Shown: positions 7,926-16,999, numbered from the stretch's first letter. The stretch is 34,641 nucleotides of DNA from Gracilibacillus suaedae (GCF_017599345.1 NZ_JAGFVL010000049.1:1-34641); one strand, 5' to 3'. Translations and numbers: made by a program. The notes: generated from the letters alone by a model not told the origin.

Positions 7926-9239
7926 ATGTCCCAGCATCAAGAACAAGAGCAACTAACCAGCTATCAAAAAAAAATGAATCCAAATGTAGCAATGGTTCTT
8001 TCCATTTTACTAGCAGGATTAGGTCAAATCTATAATAAGCGCTATATGAAGGGAATTTCTTTTATGATATTGGAAATTGCCTTTATCCTAGCGACTTTTG
8101 ATTTTCTTTGGTTAGGACTTTGGGGAATTGTTACATTAGGAACAATTCCAGGGGTCGATCATTCAATTTATTTACTCGTTTATGGGATTGTTTCCTTAAT
8201 TTTAATTGCATTCGCATTCATGTTATATATCTTTAATGTGCGGGATGCAAGAAAACAGGCGATTTTACTAAATAATGGCTGGCAGCCTCCAACTTTTAAA
8301 CAAGCAATTAAAAATAGCTATGATAAAGCGTTCCCGTATATTATGACAGCGCCTGGATTAGTGTTGCTGATTTTTACAGTTGTTTTTCCGCTTTTATTTG
8401 CAATTGCTTTAGCCTTTACAAACTATGATCTTTACAATTCTCCACCAAGATATTTAGTAGAATGGATTGGGTTTGCTAATTTTACAGATTTAGCAACCGT
8501 CCCGATTTGGCAAAATACGTTTATTAGTGTATTTGGCTGGACTATAATCTGGACAGTTGTAGCAACATCTTTCCAAATCGTTGTCGGTTTGATTTTAGCC
8601 GTATTAGTAAATGATAAGCGGGTAAAATTTAAAAAGACGATACGTACAATCCTGATTTTGCCATGGGCAGTACCAGGGTTTGTGTCGATTTTAATTTTTG
8701 CGGCTATGTTTAATGATGAATTTGGAGCGATAAACCGTGATATTATTATACCGTTAATTGGCGGCAATGGACTACCATGGTTAACGGACCCAACCTATAC
8801 GAAAATGGTATTAATCATGATCCAGACATGGTTAGGGTATCCATTCGTATTTGCACTGTTCTCAGGGGTGCTCCAAAGTATCTCATCTGAGTGGTATGAA
8901 GCAGCTGAAGTAGATGGTGCAACACGCCTGCAGAAATTCAAGAATATTACTTTGCCGCACGTGTTGTTTGCAACAGCACCATTATTAATCATTCAATACA
9001 CTACAAATTTTAATAACTTTAATATTATTTATCTCTTTAATGAAGGTGGACCAGCTGTGCAGGGGCAAAATGCCGGTGGAACAGATATTTTGATTTCATG
9101 GGTATATAAATTAACATTTGATACGAACAATTACAGCATGGCTGCTGCGATTTCCTTAATCATTGGTTTAATCGTTTCGGTATTTGCCTTTTTCCAATTC
9201 AGACGTACCAATTCATTTAAAGAGGAGGGGAATATCTAA
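7926..9239 (+). CDS. ganP: Galacto-oligosaccharide ABC transporter permease (GanP-like, MalF type)
   Basis: A 437-residue integral membrane permease. The N-terminus carries a hydrophobic region (about 20-105) with the motif L-A-G-L-G-Q-I-Y-N-K, typical of the long MalF/GanP class, followed by six further membrane segments. The coupling (EAA) loop Y-E-A-A-E-V-D-G-A-T..F-K-N-I-T-L-P contacts the ATPase. The start is ATG 7926 with AAAGAGGTGG just before it; an upstream in-frame GTG at 7917 lies inside that ribosome site and is rejected. It follows ganS after a stem-loop and overlaps ganQ by one base (TAATG at 9237-9241), which implies translational coupling of the two permeases. Confidence 0.9.
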   Translation: MSQHQEQEQLTSYQKKMNPNVAMVLSILLAGLGQIYNKRYMKGISFMILEIAFILATFDFLWLGLWGIVTLGTIPGVDHSIYLLVYGIVSLILIAFAFMLYIFNVRDARKQAILLNNGWQPPTFKQAIKNSYDKAFPYIMTAPGLVLLIFTVVFPLLFAIALAFTNYDLYNSPPRYLVEWIGFANFTDLATVPIWQNTFISVFGWTIIWTVVATSFQIVVGLILAVLVNDKRVKFKKTIRTILILPWAVPGFVSILIFAAMFNDEFGAINRDIIIPLIGGNGLPWLTDPTYTKMVLIMIQTWLGYPFVFALFSGVLQSISSEWYEAAEVDGATRLQKFKNITLPHVLFATAPLLIIQYTTNFNNFNIIYLFNEGGPAVQGQNAGGTDILISWVYKLTFDTNNYSMAAAISLIIGLIVSVFAFFQFRRTNSFKEEGNI

Positions 9240-10081
9240 TGAGTCCAAAATTAAAATCAGCATTGGAGTTAACCGGTATATATGCTATTTTTGCGTTTAT
9301 GACAGTGATTATCCTTTACCCGATTGTTTGGGCTATTGGTATGTCATTAAACCCTGGACAGAGTCTCTACTCCTCTTCCATTATTCCGGAAAACTGGTCG
9401 TTAGAGCATTATAAATGGTTGTTTACCGACCCGAGAAGTAACTATGTAACATGGTATAAGAACAGTATGATTGTTTCAGGCTGCGCTGCCTTGTTCTCTG
9501 TCATTATGACGTCGGTTGTCGCATTTTCATTTTCTAGGTATAAATTCGTTGGGAGAACTTCTGCGTTATATACGTTTCTAATATTGCAGATGTTCCCCGT
9601 TATGATGGCGATGGTAGCTTTGTATATTTTCTTACACTTAGTAGGATTACTGGATTCATTAACAGGCTTAATCCTAATATATGTTGGAAGTCAAATTCCT
9701 TTTAATGCATGGCTTGTAAAAGGTTACTTAGATACAATCCCAAGAGAGTTAGATGAAGCCGCTCGAATTGATGGAGCAGGTCACTTTACCGTGTTTTGGC
9801 GAATTATATTACCACTGGCAAAACCAATTCTAGCCGTAGTTGCGTTATTCAATTTTATGACACCTTTATTTGACTTTATATTACCTTCTATCGTATTGAA
9901 CAGTCCGGAGAATTACACGATTGCGTTAGGATTATTTAACTTTATAAATGATCAATTCTCTAACAACTTTACAAGATTTACAGCTGGTGCCATATTAATT
10001 GCGATACCGGTAGCGGTTGTGTATTTGTTCTTACAGCGTTATTTGATATCTGGTCTAACAGCAGGTGGAACAAAAGGATAA
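9239..10081 (+). CDS. ganQ: Galacto-oligosaccharide ABC transporter permease (GanQ-like, MalG type)
   Basis: A 280-residue inner permease subunit with six predicted membrane helices and the EAA loop L-D-E-A-A-R-I-D-G-A-G..F-W-R-I-I-L-P-L-A-K-P at about 175-200, as in MalG. The length is usual for the family. Its ATG overlaps the stop of ganP by one base, with GAGGAGGGG upstream as ribosome site. With GanP it should form the channel for galacto-oligosaccharides delivered by GanS. The next gene starts 24 bases after its stop. Confidence 0.9.
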   Translation: MSPKLKSALELTGIYAIFAFMTVIILYPIVWAIGMSLNPGQSLYSSSIIPENWSLEHYKWLFTDPRSNYVTWYKNSMIVSGCAALFSVIMTSVVAFSFSRYKFVGRTSALYTFLILQMFPVMMAMVALYIFLHLVGLLDSLTGLILIYVGSQIPFNAWLVKGYLDTIPRELDEAARIDGAGHFTVFWRIILPLAKPILAVVALFNFMTPLFDFILPSIVLNSPENYTIALGLFNFINDQFSNNFTRFTAGAILIAIPVAVVYLFLQRYLISGLTAGGTKG

Positions 10082-10105
10082 TCATCAATTTTGGAGGATT
10101 TATAT

Positions 10106-11185
10106 ATGACACAAAAAGAGTTTATTAAGGGTGTCGATTTGTCATTTGTCGATGAGGTAGAGACAGAAGGTGGACAGTATTATGAGAATGGTAAAGCCGT
10201 CGATGTGATGGAAATATTGCATCGTGCCGGAGTTAATGCTGTCCGTTTACGATTATGGCATACACCCACTGGGGGATATTGTAATTTAGATAGAACGATA
10301 AAAATGGCCAAAAGAATAAAAGCCTATAATATGAATTTTTTACTAGACTTTCATTATTCCGACTATTGGGCAGACCCAGGCAAGCAGACAAAGCCAAAAG
10401 CCTGGGAGAATCTAAGCTTTGATGAGCTTGTCGAAGCCGTATATAGTTATACAAAAGAAGTTATCGAAGCTTTTAAGAAAGAAGATCTAACACCAGACAT
10501 GGTTCAGATTGGTAACGAGATTACGAATGGAATGTTATGGGAAGACGGAAAGATTTATAAAGAAGAGCAATCAGGGGAAGTGGAGAATTGGGATGGAATT
10601 ATTCCACTTATTAAAGCAGGACTGGATGGCGTACAAGCTGCCACAAAGGACACCGGCCAAATAAAAACAATGATCCATATTGACCGAGGAGGAGATAATC
10701 TTGGTTCACGTAAATTCTACGATCAAATGGAAAAGTATCAGCTTGAATATGATGTGATCGGTCTCTCCTATTATCCTTGGTGGCATGGTCCATATGAAGA
10801 TTTTGAAATAAATATGGAAGATATCGCAACTCGTTATCAGAAAGAAATAATAGTAGTGGAAGTTGCTTATCCATGGATTGTGCCAGATGAAATTCCAGAG
10901 ATAGATGATGAACCGGATTTTCGTGAACATCTTGTACCGGGATACCCTGCCACAGCAGAGGGTCAAAAAGCTTATTTGGAAATGTTAATGGAAACAGTAA
11001 AACAAACACCAGATAATTTAGGTAAAGGCATTTATTATTGGGAACCGTGTTGGATTCCTTCTAAGCAAAAGTGGTCAGTCGGCCATGAAAATAATTGGTC
11101 TCATTTAACTTTATTTGATTATGAAGGCAACAGATTAATGGGACTAGATGCATTCGCTAATGAAAAACCAACAAGAAGGAGTTAG
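10106..11185 (+). CDS. ganB: GH53 endo-beta-1,4-galactanase without signal peptide
   Basis: A 359-residue glycoside hydrolase family 53 enzyme, which cuts beta-1,4-galactan or its fragments by a retaining mechanism. Visible motifs: F-I-K-G-V-D-L-S at the start of the barrel, V-R-L-R-L-W, L-L-D-F-H-Y-S-D-Y-W-A-D-P-G-K-Q, Q-I-G-N-E-I-T-N-G-M-L-W with the acid/base Glu138, and I-V-V-E-V-A-Y-P-W with the nucleophile Glu252. The start is ATG 10106 with GGAGG eight bases upstream; the upstream in-frame TTG (10091) overlaps that ribosome site. The mature fold begins at about residue 6, so there is no room for a signal peptide. B. subtilis GanB is secreted; this one should act inside the cell on imported oligosaccharides. 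It is followed after 8 bases by the GH42 gene. Confidence 0.9.
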   Translation: MTQKEFIKGVDLSFVDEVETEGGQYYENGKAVDVMEILHRAGVNAVRLRLWHTPTGGYCNLDRTIKMAKRIKAYNMNFLLDFHYSDYWADPGKQTKPKAWENLSFDELVEAVYSYTKEVIEAFKKEDLTPDMVQIGNEITNGMLWEDGKIYKEEQSGEVENWDGIIPLIKAGLDGVQAATKDTGQIKTMIHIDRGGDNLGSRKFYDQMEKYQLEYDVIGLSYYPWWHGPYEDFEINMEDIATRYQKEIIVVEVAYPWIVPDEIPEIDDEPDFREHLVPGYPATAEGQKAYLEMLMETVKQTPDNLGKGIYYWEPCWIPSKQKWSVGHENNWSHLTLFDYEGNRLMGLDAFANEKPTRRS

Positions 11186-11193
11186 ATGATACG

Positions 11194-13245
11194 ATGAAGT
11201 TTAACCCAGTAAGCAACAAAATACCAAAAATGCTGCATGGTGCAGACTATAATCCGGAGCAATGGGATAAATTCCCAGAAGTATTAGCGGAAGACATTCG
11301 CTTAATGAAGCTTGCTAAATGTAACGTGATGTCAGTCGGGATTTTTTCCTGGGCGAAATTGGAGCCAGAAGAAGGAATATTTACATTTGAATGGATGGAT
11401 CAATTACTGGATACCTTTCACGAAAATGGGATGTATGCTTTTCTGGCGACACCAAGTGGTGCAAGACCGGCATGGATGTCGGAAAAGTATCCAGAAGTAT
11501 TACGAGTAGGGGCTAACCGTGTACGAAATCTGCACGGAATGCGCCATAATCACTGCTTTACATCACCTGTATATCGAGAAAAAGTAGAGATAATGAATAG
11601 CAAATTAGCAGAACGCTATGCTGACCACCCAGCAGTAATCGGCTGGCATGTGTCCAACGAATATGGTGGGGAGTGCCATTGTGAATATTGTCAAGATGCG
11701 TTCCGTGAATGGCTTAAGAAAAAGTATCAAACGTTAGATGCATTAAATGATGCATGGTGGACAACGTTCTGGAGTCATACTTATTCGAGTTGGTCTCAAG
11801 TGGAATCTCCTGCACCACACGGAGAAACAATGGTACATGGCCAAAACCTTGATTGGAGACGCTTTGTCACGGATCAAACATTAGATTTTTATCGTCATGA
11901 AGTAAAGCCATTAAAAGCTGTTAATCCTGAAATGCCGGCAACAGCAAACTTTATGGAAGCATTTGAAGGTTTAAACTACGCAAAATTCACTGATGACATC
12001 GATGTGATCTCATGGGATTCCTATCCTACATGGCATGATAAACAAGGTGAGTCCTATCTCGCTGCTTACACGGCGATGAATCATGACTGGTTCCGTTCCT
12101 TAAAAGATGGCAAGCCATTTTTATTAATGGAGAGCACGCCAAGTTTAACGAATTGGCAGCCGATCAGTAAGCTGAAAAAGCCAGGTATGCATGTTTTATC
12201 ATCATTACAAGCGGTAGCACATGGCTCTGATTCCGTCCAATACTTCCAATGGCGTAAAAGTCGCGGCTCCAGTGAAAAATTCCATGGTGCAGTGGTAGAC
12301 CATGCTGGACATGAGCATACACGTGTATTCCAAGAGGTTCAAGAGCTGGGGGAAGGCTTGGCCAATTTAGATGAAGTAGTTGGTTCAACAGTTGATGCAG
12401 AGGTAGCGATTATTTTTGATACCGAAAATCGCTGGGCAGTCAAAGATGCTCAAGGCCCCCGTAATGCTGGTATTCATTATGAGCGTACTGTGACAGAGCA
12501 TTATCAGGCATTTTGGGAACAAGGTATTGCGGTAGATGTGATTGATTCCGAAAAAAATCTTTCTAAATATAAATTAGTAGTGGCACCAATGCTCTATATG
12601 GTCAGACCTGGAGTCGGCGAAAATATTGAAAAATTTGTTCAAAATGGCGGGACTTTTGTTACGACTTACTGGTCCGGCATTGTCGATGAAAATGACCTTT
12701 GTTTCCTCGGTGGCTTCCCAGGTCCATTACGTAAAACGTTAGGAATCTGGTCGGAAGAGATTGATGGTTTATATGATGGCGAAACTAATCGCATTAAAGT
12801 AGTAGGCAATAATGAATTAGACTTGCGTGGTGAATTTGAAGCAAAAGAATTGTGTGATTTAATCCATTTAGAAGGCGCGGAAGCACTAGCACAGTATGGC
12901 AGTGATTTTTATGCAGGAAGACCTGCGCTTACAGTAAATCAATATGGCAAAGGAAAAGCATATTATATTGCTTCGAGAAATGATCAGCCGTTCCATCGTG
13001 CTTTTTTTGAAAAGCTAGCAGATCAGCTATCATTGAAACGAGCGACTGGTGGCTTACTACCAAAAGACGTTAGTGCTCAAGTTCGAACAGATGGCACAAA
13101 CGAATTCTTGTTTTTAATGAACTTTTCAAATCAGATAAAAAATATTAACTTGGGTGGTCAGACTTATCGAGATTTGCTCACAGACAATGAAGTACTAGGA
13201 GCTGTCTCATTGGATGGATTCGGTGTTAAAGTATTGAAAAAATAA
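11194..13245 (+). CDS. ganA: GH42 beta-galactosidase (GanA-like)
   Basis: A 683-residue family 42 beta-galactosidase, cytoplasmic, releasing galactose from the ends of galacto-oligosaccharides. Domain A is the barrel, with H-G-A-D-Y-N-P-E-Q-W, the acid/base Glu156 in G-W-H-V-S-N-E-Y-G, and the nucleophile Glu313 in L-L-M-E-S-T-P-S. Cysteines of the H-N-H-C and C-H-C-E-Y-C segments match the zinc cluster found in many GH42 enzymes. Domain B (trimerisation, about 395-600) and a small C-terminal domain follow. No signal peptide. AAGGAG lies 12 bases before the ATG; the intervening ATG at 11186 runs into a stop at once. It is the last gene of the operon, closed by a strong terminator. Confidence 0.93.
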   Translation: MKFNPVSNKIPKMLHGADYNPEQWDKFPEVLAEDIRLMKLAKCNVMSVGIFSWAKLEPEEGIFTFEWMDQLLDTFHENGMYAFLATPSGARPAWMSEKYPEVLRVGANRVRNLHGMRHNHCFTSPVYREKVEIMNSKLAERYADHPAVIGWHVSNEYGGECHCEYCQDAFREWLKKKYQTLDALNDAWWTTFWSHTYSSWSQVESPAPHGETMVHGQNLDWRRFVTDQTLDFYRHEVKPLKAVNPEMPATANFMEAFEGLNYAKFTDDIDVISWDSYPTWHDKQGESYLAAYTAMNHDWFRSLKDGKPFLLMESTPSLTNWQPISKLKKPGMHVLSSLQAVAHGSDSVQYFQWRKSRGSSEKFHGAVVDHAGHEHTRVFQEVQELGEGLANLDEVVGSTVDAEVAIIFDTENRWAVKDAQGPRNAGIHYERTVTEHYQAFWEQGIAVDVIDSEKNLSKYKLVVAPMLYMVRPGVGENIEKFVQNGGTFVTTYWSGIVDENDLCFLGGFPGPLRKTLGIWSEEIDGLYDGETNRIKVVGNNELDLRGEFEAKELCDLIHLEGAEALAQYGSDFYAGRPALTVNQYGKGKAYYIASRNDQPFHRAFFEKLADQLSLKRATGGLLPKDVSAQVRTDGTNEFLFLMNFSNQIKNINLGGQTYRDLLTDNEVLGAVSLDGFGVKVLKK

Positions 13246-13255
13246 AACGAGTTTT

Positions 13256-13284
13256 AAAGGCATTCCTTGAATAGGAATGCCTTT
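13256..13284 (+). terminator. Terminator of the galactan operon
   Basis: AAAGGCATTCCT (13256-13267) and AGGAATGCCTTT (13273-13284) form a perfect 12-base stem with a 5-base loop, followed by ATTCT, eleven bases after the GH42 stop. Confidence 0.85.
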
Positions 13285-13310
13285 ATTCTACCCCAAAGGA
13301 GTTGAAGTGA

Positions 13311-13351
13311 GCGGCCACCCGTTGAATCATGGAAGTGGGTAGTTGGAGTGG
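13311..13351. repeat. Decayed remnant of the palindromic repeat family
   Basis: GCGGCCACCC at 13311-13320 and GAAGTGGGTAGTTGGAGTGG at 13332-13351 look like the two ends of the repeat element at 34441-34566 (GGCCGCCCAC .. GAAGTGGGCAGCCGGAGTGG) with the whole centre deleted. Short, so only moderately sure. Confidence 0.45.
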
Positions 13352-13529
13352 AGGTAATGCTGTACATTTATTTTCATCATTGCTACCAAAGTAATCGTAC
13401 ATGGGTATTTTTACACGACCCTCGAGAAGGTGGAATAAGATGTCCCAAATAATCTTAAGTGATCATCTATGTAGGAAGAGCACTTTTTTACATTAAAGTC
13501 CCGTTAACTGAAGAAATCTACAACTGTAT
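13352..13529. other. Intergenic DNA, nothing recognised
   Basis: Stops in all frames and no recognised site. Together with the repeat remnant and the pseudogene next to it, this looks like a decaying region between two sugar operons. Confidence 0.4.
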
Positions 13530-13934
13530 TTAAATATTTGGACAGCATTTCTTTATCTCAGAAATAAAAAGTTCCGATTCTTTAGGTGAATTTTAACGCT
13601 TCCTAACAATGCGGATTGGTAGAAGATTTCAATTCCATCTGTAGATGACAATACCCGATAACCAGTATAAATATATTTGTTCTATATATCTTTGTTATAT
13701 GTTCATATGGGATACGACTATAAAATGGACCGCCTCTCACCAATAAATGATCTTTAAAGAAAATGTTACCCATAAAATAAATACAACTGTGATTATAAAT
13801 GTAGATAAAATAATGTCACCAATTCCATTAATGTCAGCGAAGAACAAGGGTAATAACGTAAAAACTCCTATAATTAAAACTGCAGTAAATATGAATATAA
13901 TAAAAATTTGATCCACTTTAGAGCGAAAAGACAT
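13530..13934 (-). pseudogene. Broken PH-domain membrane protein gene
   Basis: On the minus strand, ATG 13934 (GGGAG eight bases before) starts M-S-F-R-S-K-V-D-Q-I-F-I-I-F, followed by two hydrophobic helices and ending at S-L-K-I-I-Y-W-stop (13737). Past that point, other frames continue the same family: K-D-H-L-L-V-R-G-G-P-F-Y-S-R-I-P-Y-E-H-I-T-K-I, then T-G-Y-R-V-L-S-S-T-D-G-I-E-I-F-Y, then S-P-K-E-S-E-L-F-I-S-E-I-K-K-C, ending at a stop at 13530. That is the layout of small bacterial PH-domain proteins: two membrane helices, the L-x-I/V-R-G-G-P-F core, and the S-P-K..F-I-x-E-I end. At least three frameshifts split it, so a functional full-length product is unlikely. Its function was unknown even when intact. 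Confidence 0.75.
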
Positions 13935-14006
13935 ATAATCAACTCCCATATGGAAATATTTATTCCAGATAGGTAACCTTTGCCACGTAGACAAGCGATT
14001 AGCCGC

Positions 14007-14036
14007 TTGACGAATCTATAAATAAACAGGTAGAAT
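14007..14036 (+). promoter_or_regulatory. Candidate promoter of the IclR-galactonate operon
   Basis: TTGACG (14007-14012) and TAGAAT (14031-14036), 18 bases apart, each differ from the sigma-A consensus at one position. The -35 overlaps the right arm of a small inverted repeat, CAAGCG/CGCTTG (13992-14009). Confidence 0.5.
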
Positions 14037-14060
14037 TAAGGTGTTCCACTTATAAGAATG

Positions 14061-14081
14061 ATGTTCCATAATGCGGAACAT
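14061..14081. promoter_or_regulatory. Operator-like palindrome before the IclR gene
   Basis: ATGTTCC (14061-14067) and GGAACAT (14075-14081) are perfect arms around a 7-base spacer (ATAATGC), 20 bases before the IclR start. A half site TGTTCCA lies at 14042-14048. TTCC..GGAA palindromes of this size are typical for IclR-family operators, so autoregulation and control of the operon are likely. Confidence 0.65.
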
Positions 14082-14100
14082 TTTAAAAGGAGAAGTAATT

Positions 14101-14865
14101 ATGTCCCAAGTTCAATCAGTAGAACGAACGCTTTCTATTTTAGAAATATTGTCAGCACATCCGGAAGGTTTAAGTATCGCGAATCTTTCCAAGGAATTAT
14201 CACTAGCAAAAAGCACCGTACATCGTCTGTTAAGCACATTAATGACAAACGGCTATGTACAACAAGACGAACAGACAGGTCATTATCGACTTGGTATTCA
14301 ATGTCTTGTTTTAGCGAGTTCCTTGTTGAATCAATTGGATATCCGAAAAGTTGCGAAAGAAGCATTACACAATCTAGCAAAAAGCTCAGGTGAAGTAGTG
14401 CACTTATGTATCCATGATAATAATGAAGTCGTTTACATTGACAAAGTGGAAAGTGATCAAACATTAAGAATGTATTCTCAAATTGGAAGAAGAGCTTTAA
14501 TGCATTGTACAGGGGTAGGAAAAGCGTTGCTCTCAGGCTTCACACAAGAGCAATTAGATCATTTAATTGCAGAAAAAGGACTGCCGAAATTCACAGAGAC
14601 CACGATTACCGATAAAGCCAATCTGCAAAAAGAATTAAGGGAAATTCAAGATAGAGGATATGCAATCGATGAACAGGAGCACGAAAAAGGTATTCGCTGT
14701 ATTGCAGCTCCGATTTATGATCATGATGGTAACGTCGTTGCTGCTATCAGTATTGCAGGACCTGCTGATCGAGTGACAAAAGAAAGGGTTAAAGAGGATT
14801 TAGCACAAGCTATTTTAACGCAAAGTAAACAGATATCCGCAAAATTAGGTTATATCAAAAACTAG
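14101..14865 (+). CDS. IclR-family transcriptional regulator of galactonate genes (KdgR-like)
   Basis: A 254-residue regulator. Residues about 4-60 form the winged helix-turn-helix (R-T-L-S-I-L-E-I-L..L-S-I-A-N-L-S-K-E-L-S-L-A-K-S-T-V-H-R-L-L), then the G-H-Y-R-L-G hinge, and residues about 75-250 the IclR ligand domain (R-R-A-L-M-H-C-T-G-V-G-K-A-L-L, G-Y-A-I-D-E-Q-E-H-E-K-G-I-R-C-I-A-A-P-I). The start is ATG 14101 with AAGGAG eight bases upstream; an in-frame ATG at 14071 lies inside the operator and is rejected. It is the first gene of the operon, 19 bases before the dehydratase. By context the ligand is 2-keto-3-deoxygalactonate/gluconate or galactonate; this is inference. Confidence 0.88.
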   Translation: MSQVQSVERTLSILEILSAHPEGLSIANLSKELSLAKSTVHRLLSTLMTNGYVQQDEQTGHYRLGIQCLVLASSLLNQLDIRKVAKEALHNLAKSSGEVVHLCIHDNNEVVYIDKVESDQTLRMYSQIGRRALMHCTGVGKALLSGFTQEQLDHLIAEKGLPKFTETTITDKANLQKELREIQDRGYAIDEQEHEKGIRCIAAPIYDHDGNVVAAISIAGPADRVTKERVKEDLAQAILTQSKQISAKLGYIKN

Positions 14866-14884
14866 GTGAAAGGAGTGTTGGAAA

Positions 14885-16033
14885 GTGAAAATTACCAACA
14901 TCGAAACATTTGTTGTAGCACCAAGATGGTGTTTTGTCAAAGTGGAAACAGATGAAAGTATTGCAGGATGGGGAGAGCCTGTAGTAGAGGGGAAGGCAGC
15001 AACAGTAGAAGCAGCAGTACATGAACTGGCTGACTTTCTAATAGGAAAGGATCCTTTAAAAATAGAGGACCACTGGAATGTCATGTATCGTGCTGGCTTT
15101 TACCGCGGTGGGCCGATTTTAATGAGTGCTATTGCTGGTCTTGATCAAGCATTATGGGATATTAAAGGGAAATACTTTAATGCTCCAGCTTATCAATTGC
15201 TAGGTGGGGCATGTCGTGACTTGATCCGTGTTTATTCCTGGATTGGTGGTGACAGGCCAAGTGATGTGGGAGCTGCGGCCAAAAACGTAGTGGAAGCAGG
15301 TTTTACTGCAGTAAAAATGAATGGAACAGAAGAACTGCAATATGTTGACAGTTATGAAAAAATTGATAGCGTTATCGAAAGGATTGCATCTGTACGTGAA
15401 GCTGTCGGTGATTATATCGGTATCGGTATTGACTTTCATGGCAGGGTGCACAAACCAATGGCTAAAATACTGGCAAAAGAACTGGAGCCATTCCGCCCGA
15501 TGTTTATTGAAGAACCAGTTTTACCAGAAAATAATGAAGCATTAGCGGAAATAACGAAACATACCTGCATTCCGATTGCGACTGGTGAGAGAATGTATTC
15601 TCGTTGGGATTTCAAGCCATTATTTGAATCCGGTTTAGCGGATATTATCCAGCCGGACTTATCTCATGCAGGCGGGATTACTGAAGTGAAAAAGATTGCT
15701 TCGATGGCAGAAGCATATGATATCGCTGTTGCGCCACATTGTCCATTAGGTCCGATTGCTTTAGCAGCTTGTTTACAAATGGATGCAACCGCTCACAATG
15801 CATTCATCCAAGAGCAAAGTCTAGGTATTCATTATAACCAAGGGAATGATTTATTAGATTATATAACAGACAAAACCGTATTTGATTACCGAGATGGACA
15901 TGTCAAAATTCCTCAAGGACCAGGTCTTGGTATTGAAATCAATGAAGAGAAAGTAAAGGAAATGGCAAAAGAAAGACACAGATGGCGAAATCCTGTTTGG
16001 CGTCATCAAGATGGAACCGTTGCGGAATGGTAA
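14885..16033 (+). CDS. dgoD: D-galactonate dehydratase
   Basis: A 382-residue enolase-superfamily enzyme, exactly the length of E. coli DgoD, converting D-galactonate to 2-keto-3-deoxygalactonate. The family residues fall at the same numbers as in DgoD: metal ligands Asp183 (G-I-D-F-H-G-R), Glu209 (F-I-E-E-P) and Glu235 (A-T-G-E-R), and catalytic His185 and His285 (A-P-H-C-P-L-G-P-I). The segment [14 protein letters not shown] is nearly identical to the E. coli enzyme. The start is GTG with AAAGGAG nine bases before. The kinase starts 12 bases after its stop. Other acid sugar dehydratases in the superfamily lack this match, so the call is firm. Confidence 0.94.
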   Translation: MKITNIETFVVAPRWCFVKVETDESIAGWGEPVVEGKAATVEAAVHELADFLIGKDPLKIEDHWNVMYRAGFYRGGPILMSAIAGLDQALWDIKGKYFNAPAYQLLGGACRDLIRVYSWIGGDRPSDVGAAAKNVVEAGFTAVKMNGTEELQYVDSYEKIDSVIERIASVREAVGDYIGIGIDFHGRVHKPMAKILAKELEPFRPMFIEEPVLPENNEALAEITKHTCIPIATGERMYSRWDFKPLFESGLADIIQPDLSHAGGITEVKKIASMAEAYDIAVAPHCPLGPIALAACLQMDATAHNAFIQEQSLGIHYNQGNDLLDYITDKTVFDYRDGHVKIPQGPGLGIEINEEKVKEMAKERHRWRNPVWRHQDGTVAEW

Positions 16034-16045
16034 GGAGGGATTCTA

Positions 16046-16999
16046 ATGGATGTTGTAACAATCGGGGAATCGATGGCTCTTTTTACACCTGATAAAACAG
16101 GGAAAATGCGATATGCTTCCCAGTTTTCTAAGAAATTTGCCGGTGCAGAAACGAATGTTGCAATAGGTGTCACACGTCTTGGATTGCAGGCTGGATGGAT
16201 AAGTCGAGTTGGTGATGACGAATTAGGCAAAGCGCTTATTTCTTTTGTTCGAGGAGAAGGAGTAGACACTTCACAAGTGAAAAAAGATTCGCAAGCACAG
16301 ACAGGCCTCTATTTTAAAGAACTAAGAAGCGAACAAGATGTCCGTGTCTATTACTATCGAGCCGGGTCTGCTGCTAGTAATTTAAGTCCAGGCCAAATTC
16401 AGGAAGATTACATTGCCAGCGCAAAGTATCTTCACTTAACAGGTATAACGCCAGCATTGAGTGAAAGCTGCTATCAGACAGTTAAACAAGCAATCGAATA
16501 CGCAAAAAAACATAATGTAACGATTATATTTGATCCAAATATTCGCGAGAAATTATGGGGATCGAAAGAAAAAGCAAAACAAGTGTTATTAGAAATTGCA
16601 GCGGAAGCCGATATTGTTCTGCCTGGAGTAGGTGAAGCTACGTATTTATTTGGTCAACATGAACTTGAGCAGTATGCCAACCTTTTTCTTGAAAACGGTG
16701 CGGAGGTTGTCATCCTTAAACAAGGTAGTAAAGGGTCCTCCTTTTTTACAAAGGAGGAACAGGCTTTTGTTCCTGGTTATCCGATCGAACGTGTCGTTGA
16801 TCCCATTGGCGCAGGGGATGGATTTGCCGCAGGAGTGATTTCTGGACTATTAGAAAAACTACCTCTTGAAAAGACGATAGCTAGAGCTAATGCCATAGGT
16901 GCAATGGTAACCATGGTGAATGGCGATGTAGAAGGGTTGCCCGATATCGAAGAAATTGAACGATTTATTCAGGACACAAAAGAAGATGTGAGCAGGTAA
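16046..16999 (+). CDS. kdgK: 2-keto-3-deoxygluconate/galactonate kinase (PfkB family)
   Basis: A 317-residue ribokinase-type kinase. It shows the N-terminal V-V-T-I-G-E-S-M-A-L-F, the sugar-binding F-A-G-A-E-T-N-V-A-I-G-V-T-R-L-G, the central V-Y-Y-Y-R-A-G-S-A-A-S-N-L typical of KdgK, and the PfkB signature D-P-I-G-A-G-D-G-F-A-A-G with the catalytic base Asp258. It should phosphorylate 2-keto-3-deoxygalactonate made by the preceding gene. Sequence family alone suggests the gluconate epimer; enzymes of this family often accept both, and E. coli's dedicated DgoK is unrelated. AAGGAGGG precedes the ATG, and the aldolase follows after 21 bases. Confidence 0.9.
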   Translation: MDVVTIGESMALFTPDKTGKMRYASQFSKKFAGAETNVAIGVTRLGLQAGWISRVGDDELGKALISFVRGEGVDTSQVKKDSQAQTGLYFKELRSEQDVRVYYYRAGSAASNLSPGQIQEDYIASAKYLHLTGITPALSESCYQTVKQAIEYAKKHNVTIIFDPNIREKLWGSKEKAKQVLLEIAAEADIVLPGVGEATYLFGQHELEQYANLFLENGAEVVILKQGSKGSSFFTKEEQAFVPGYPIERVVDPIGAGDGFAAGVISGLLEKLPLEKTIARANAIGAMVTMVNGDVEGLPDIEEIERFIQDTKEDVSR

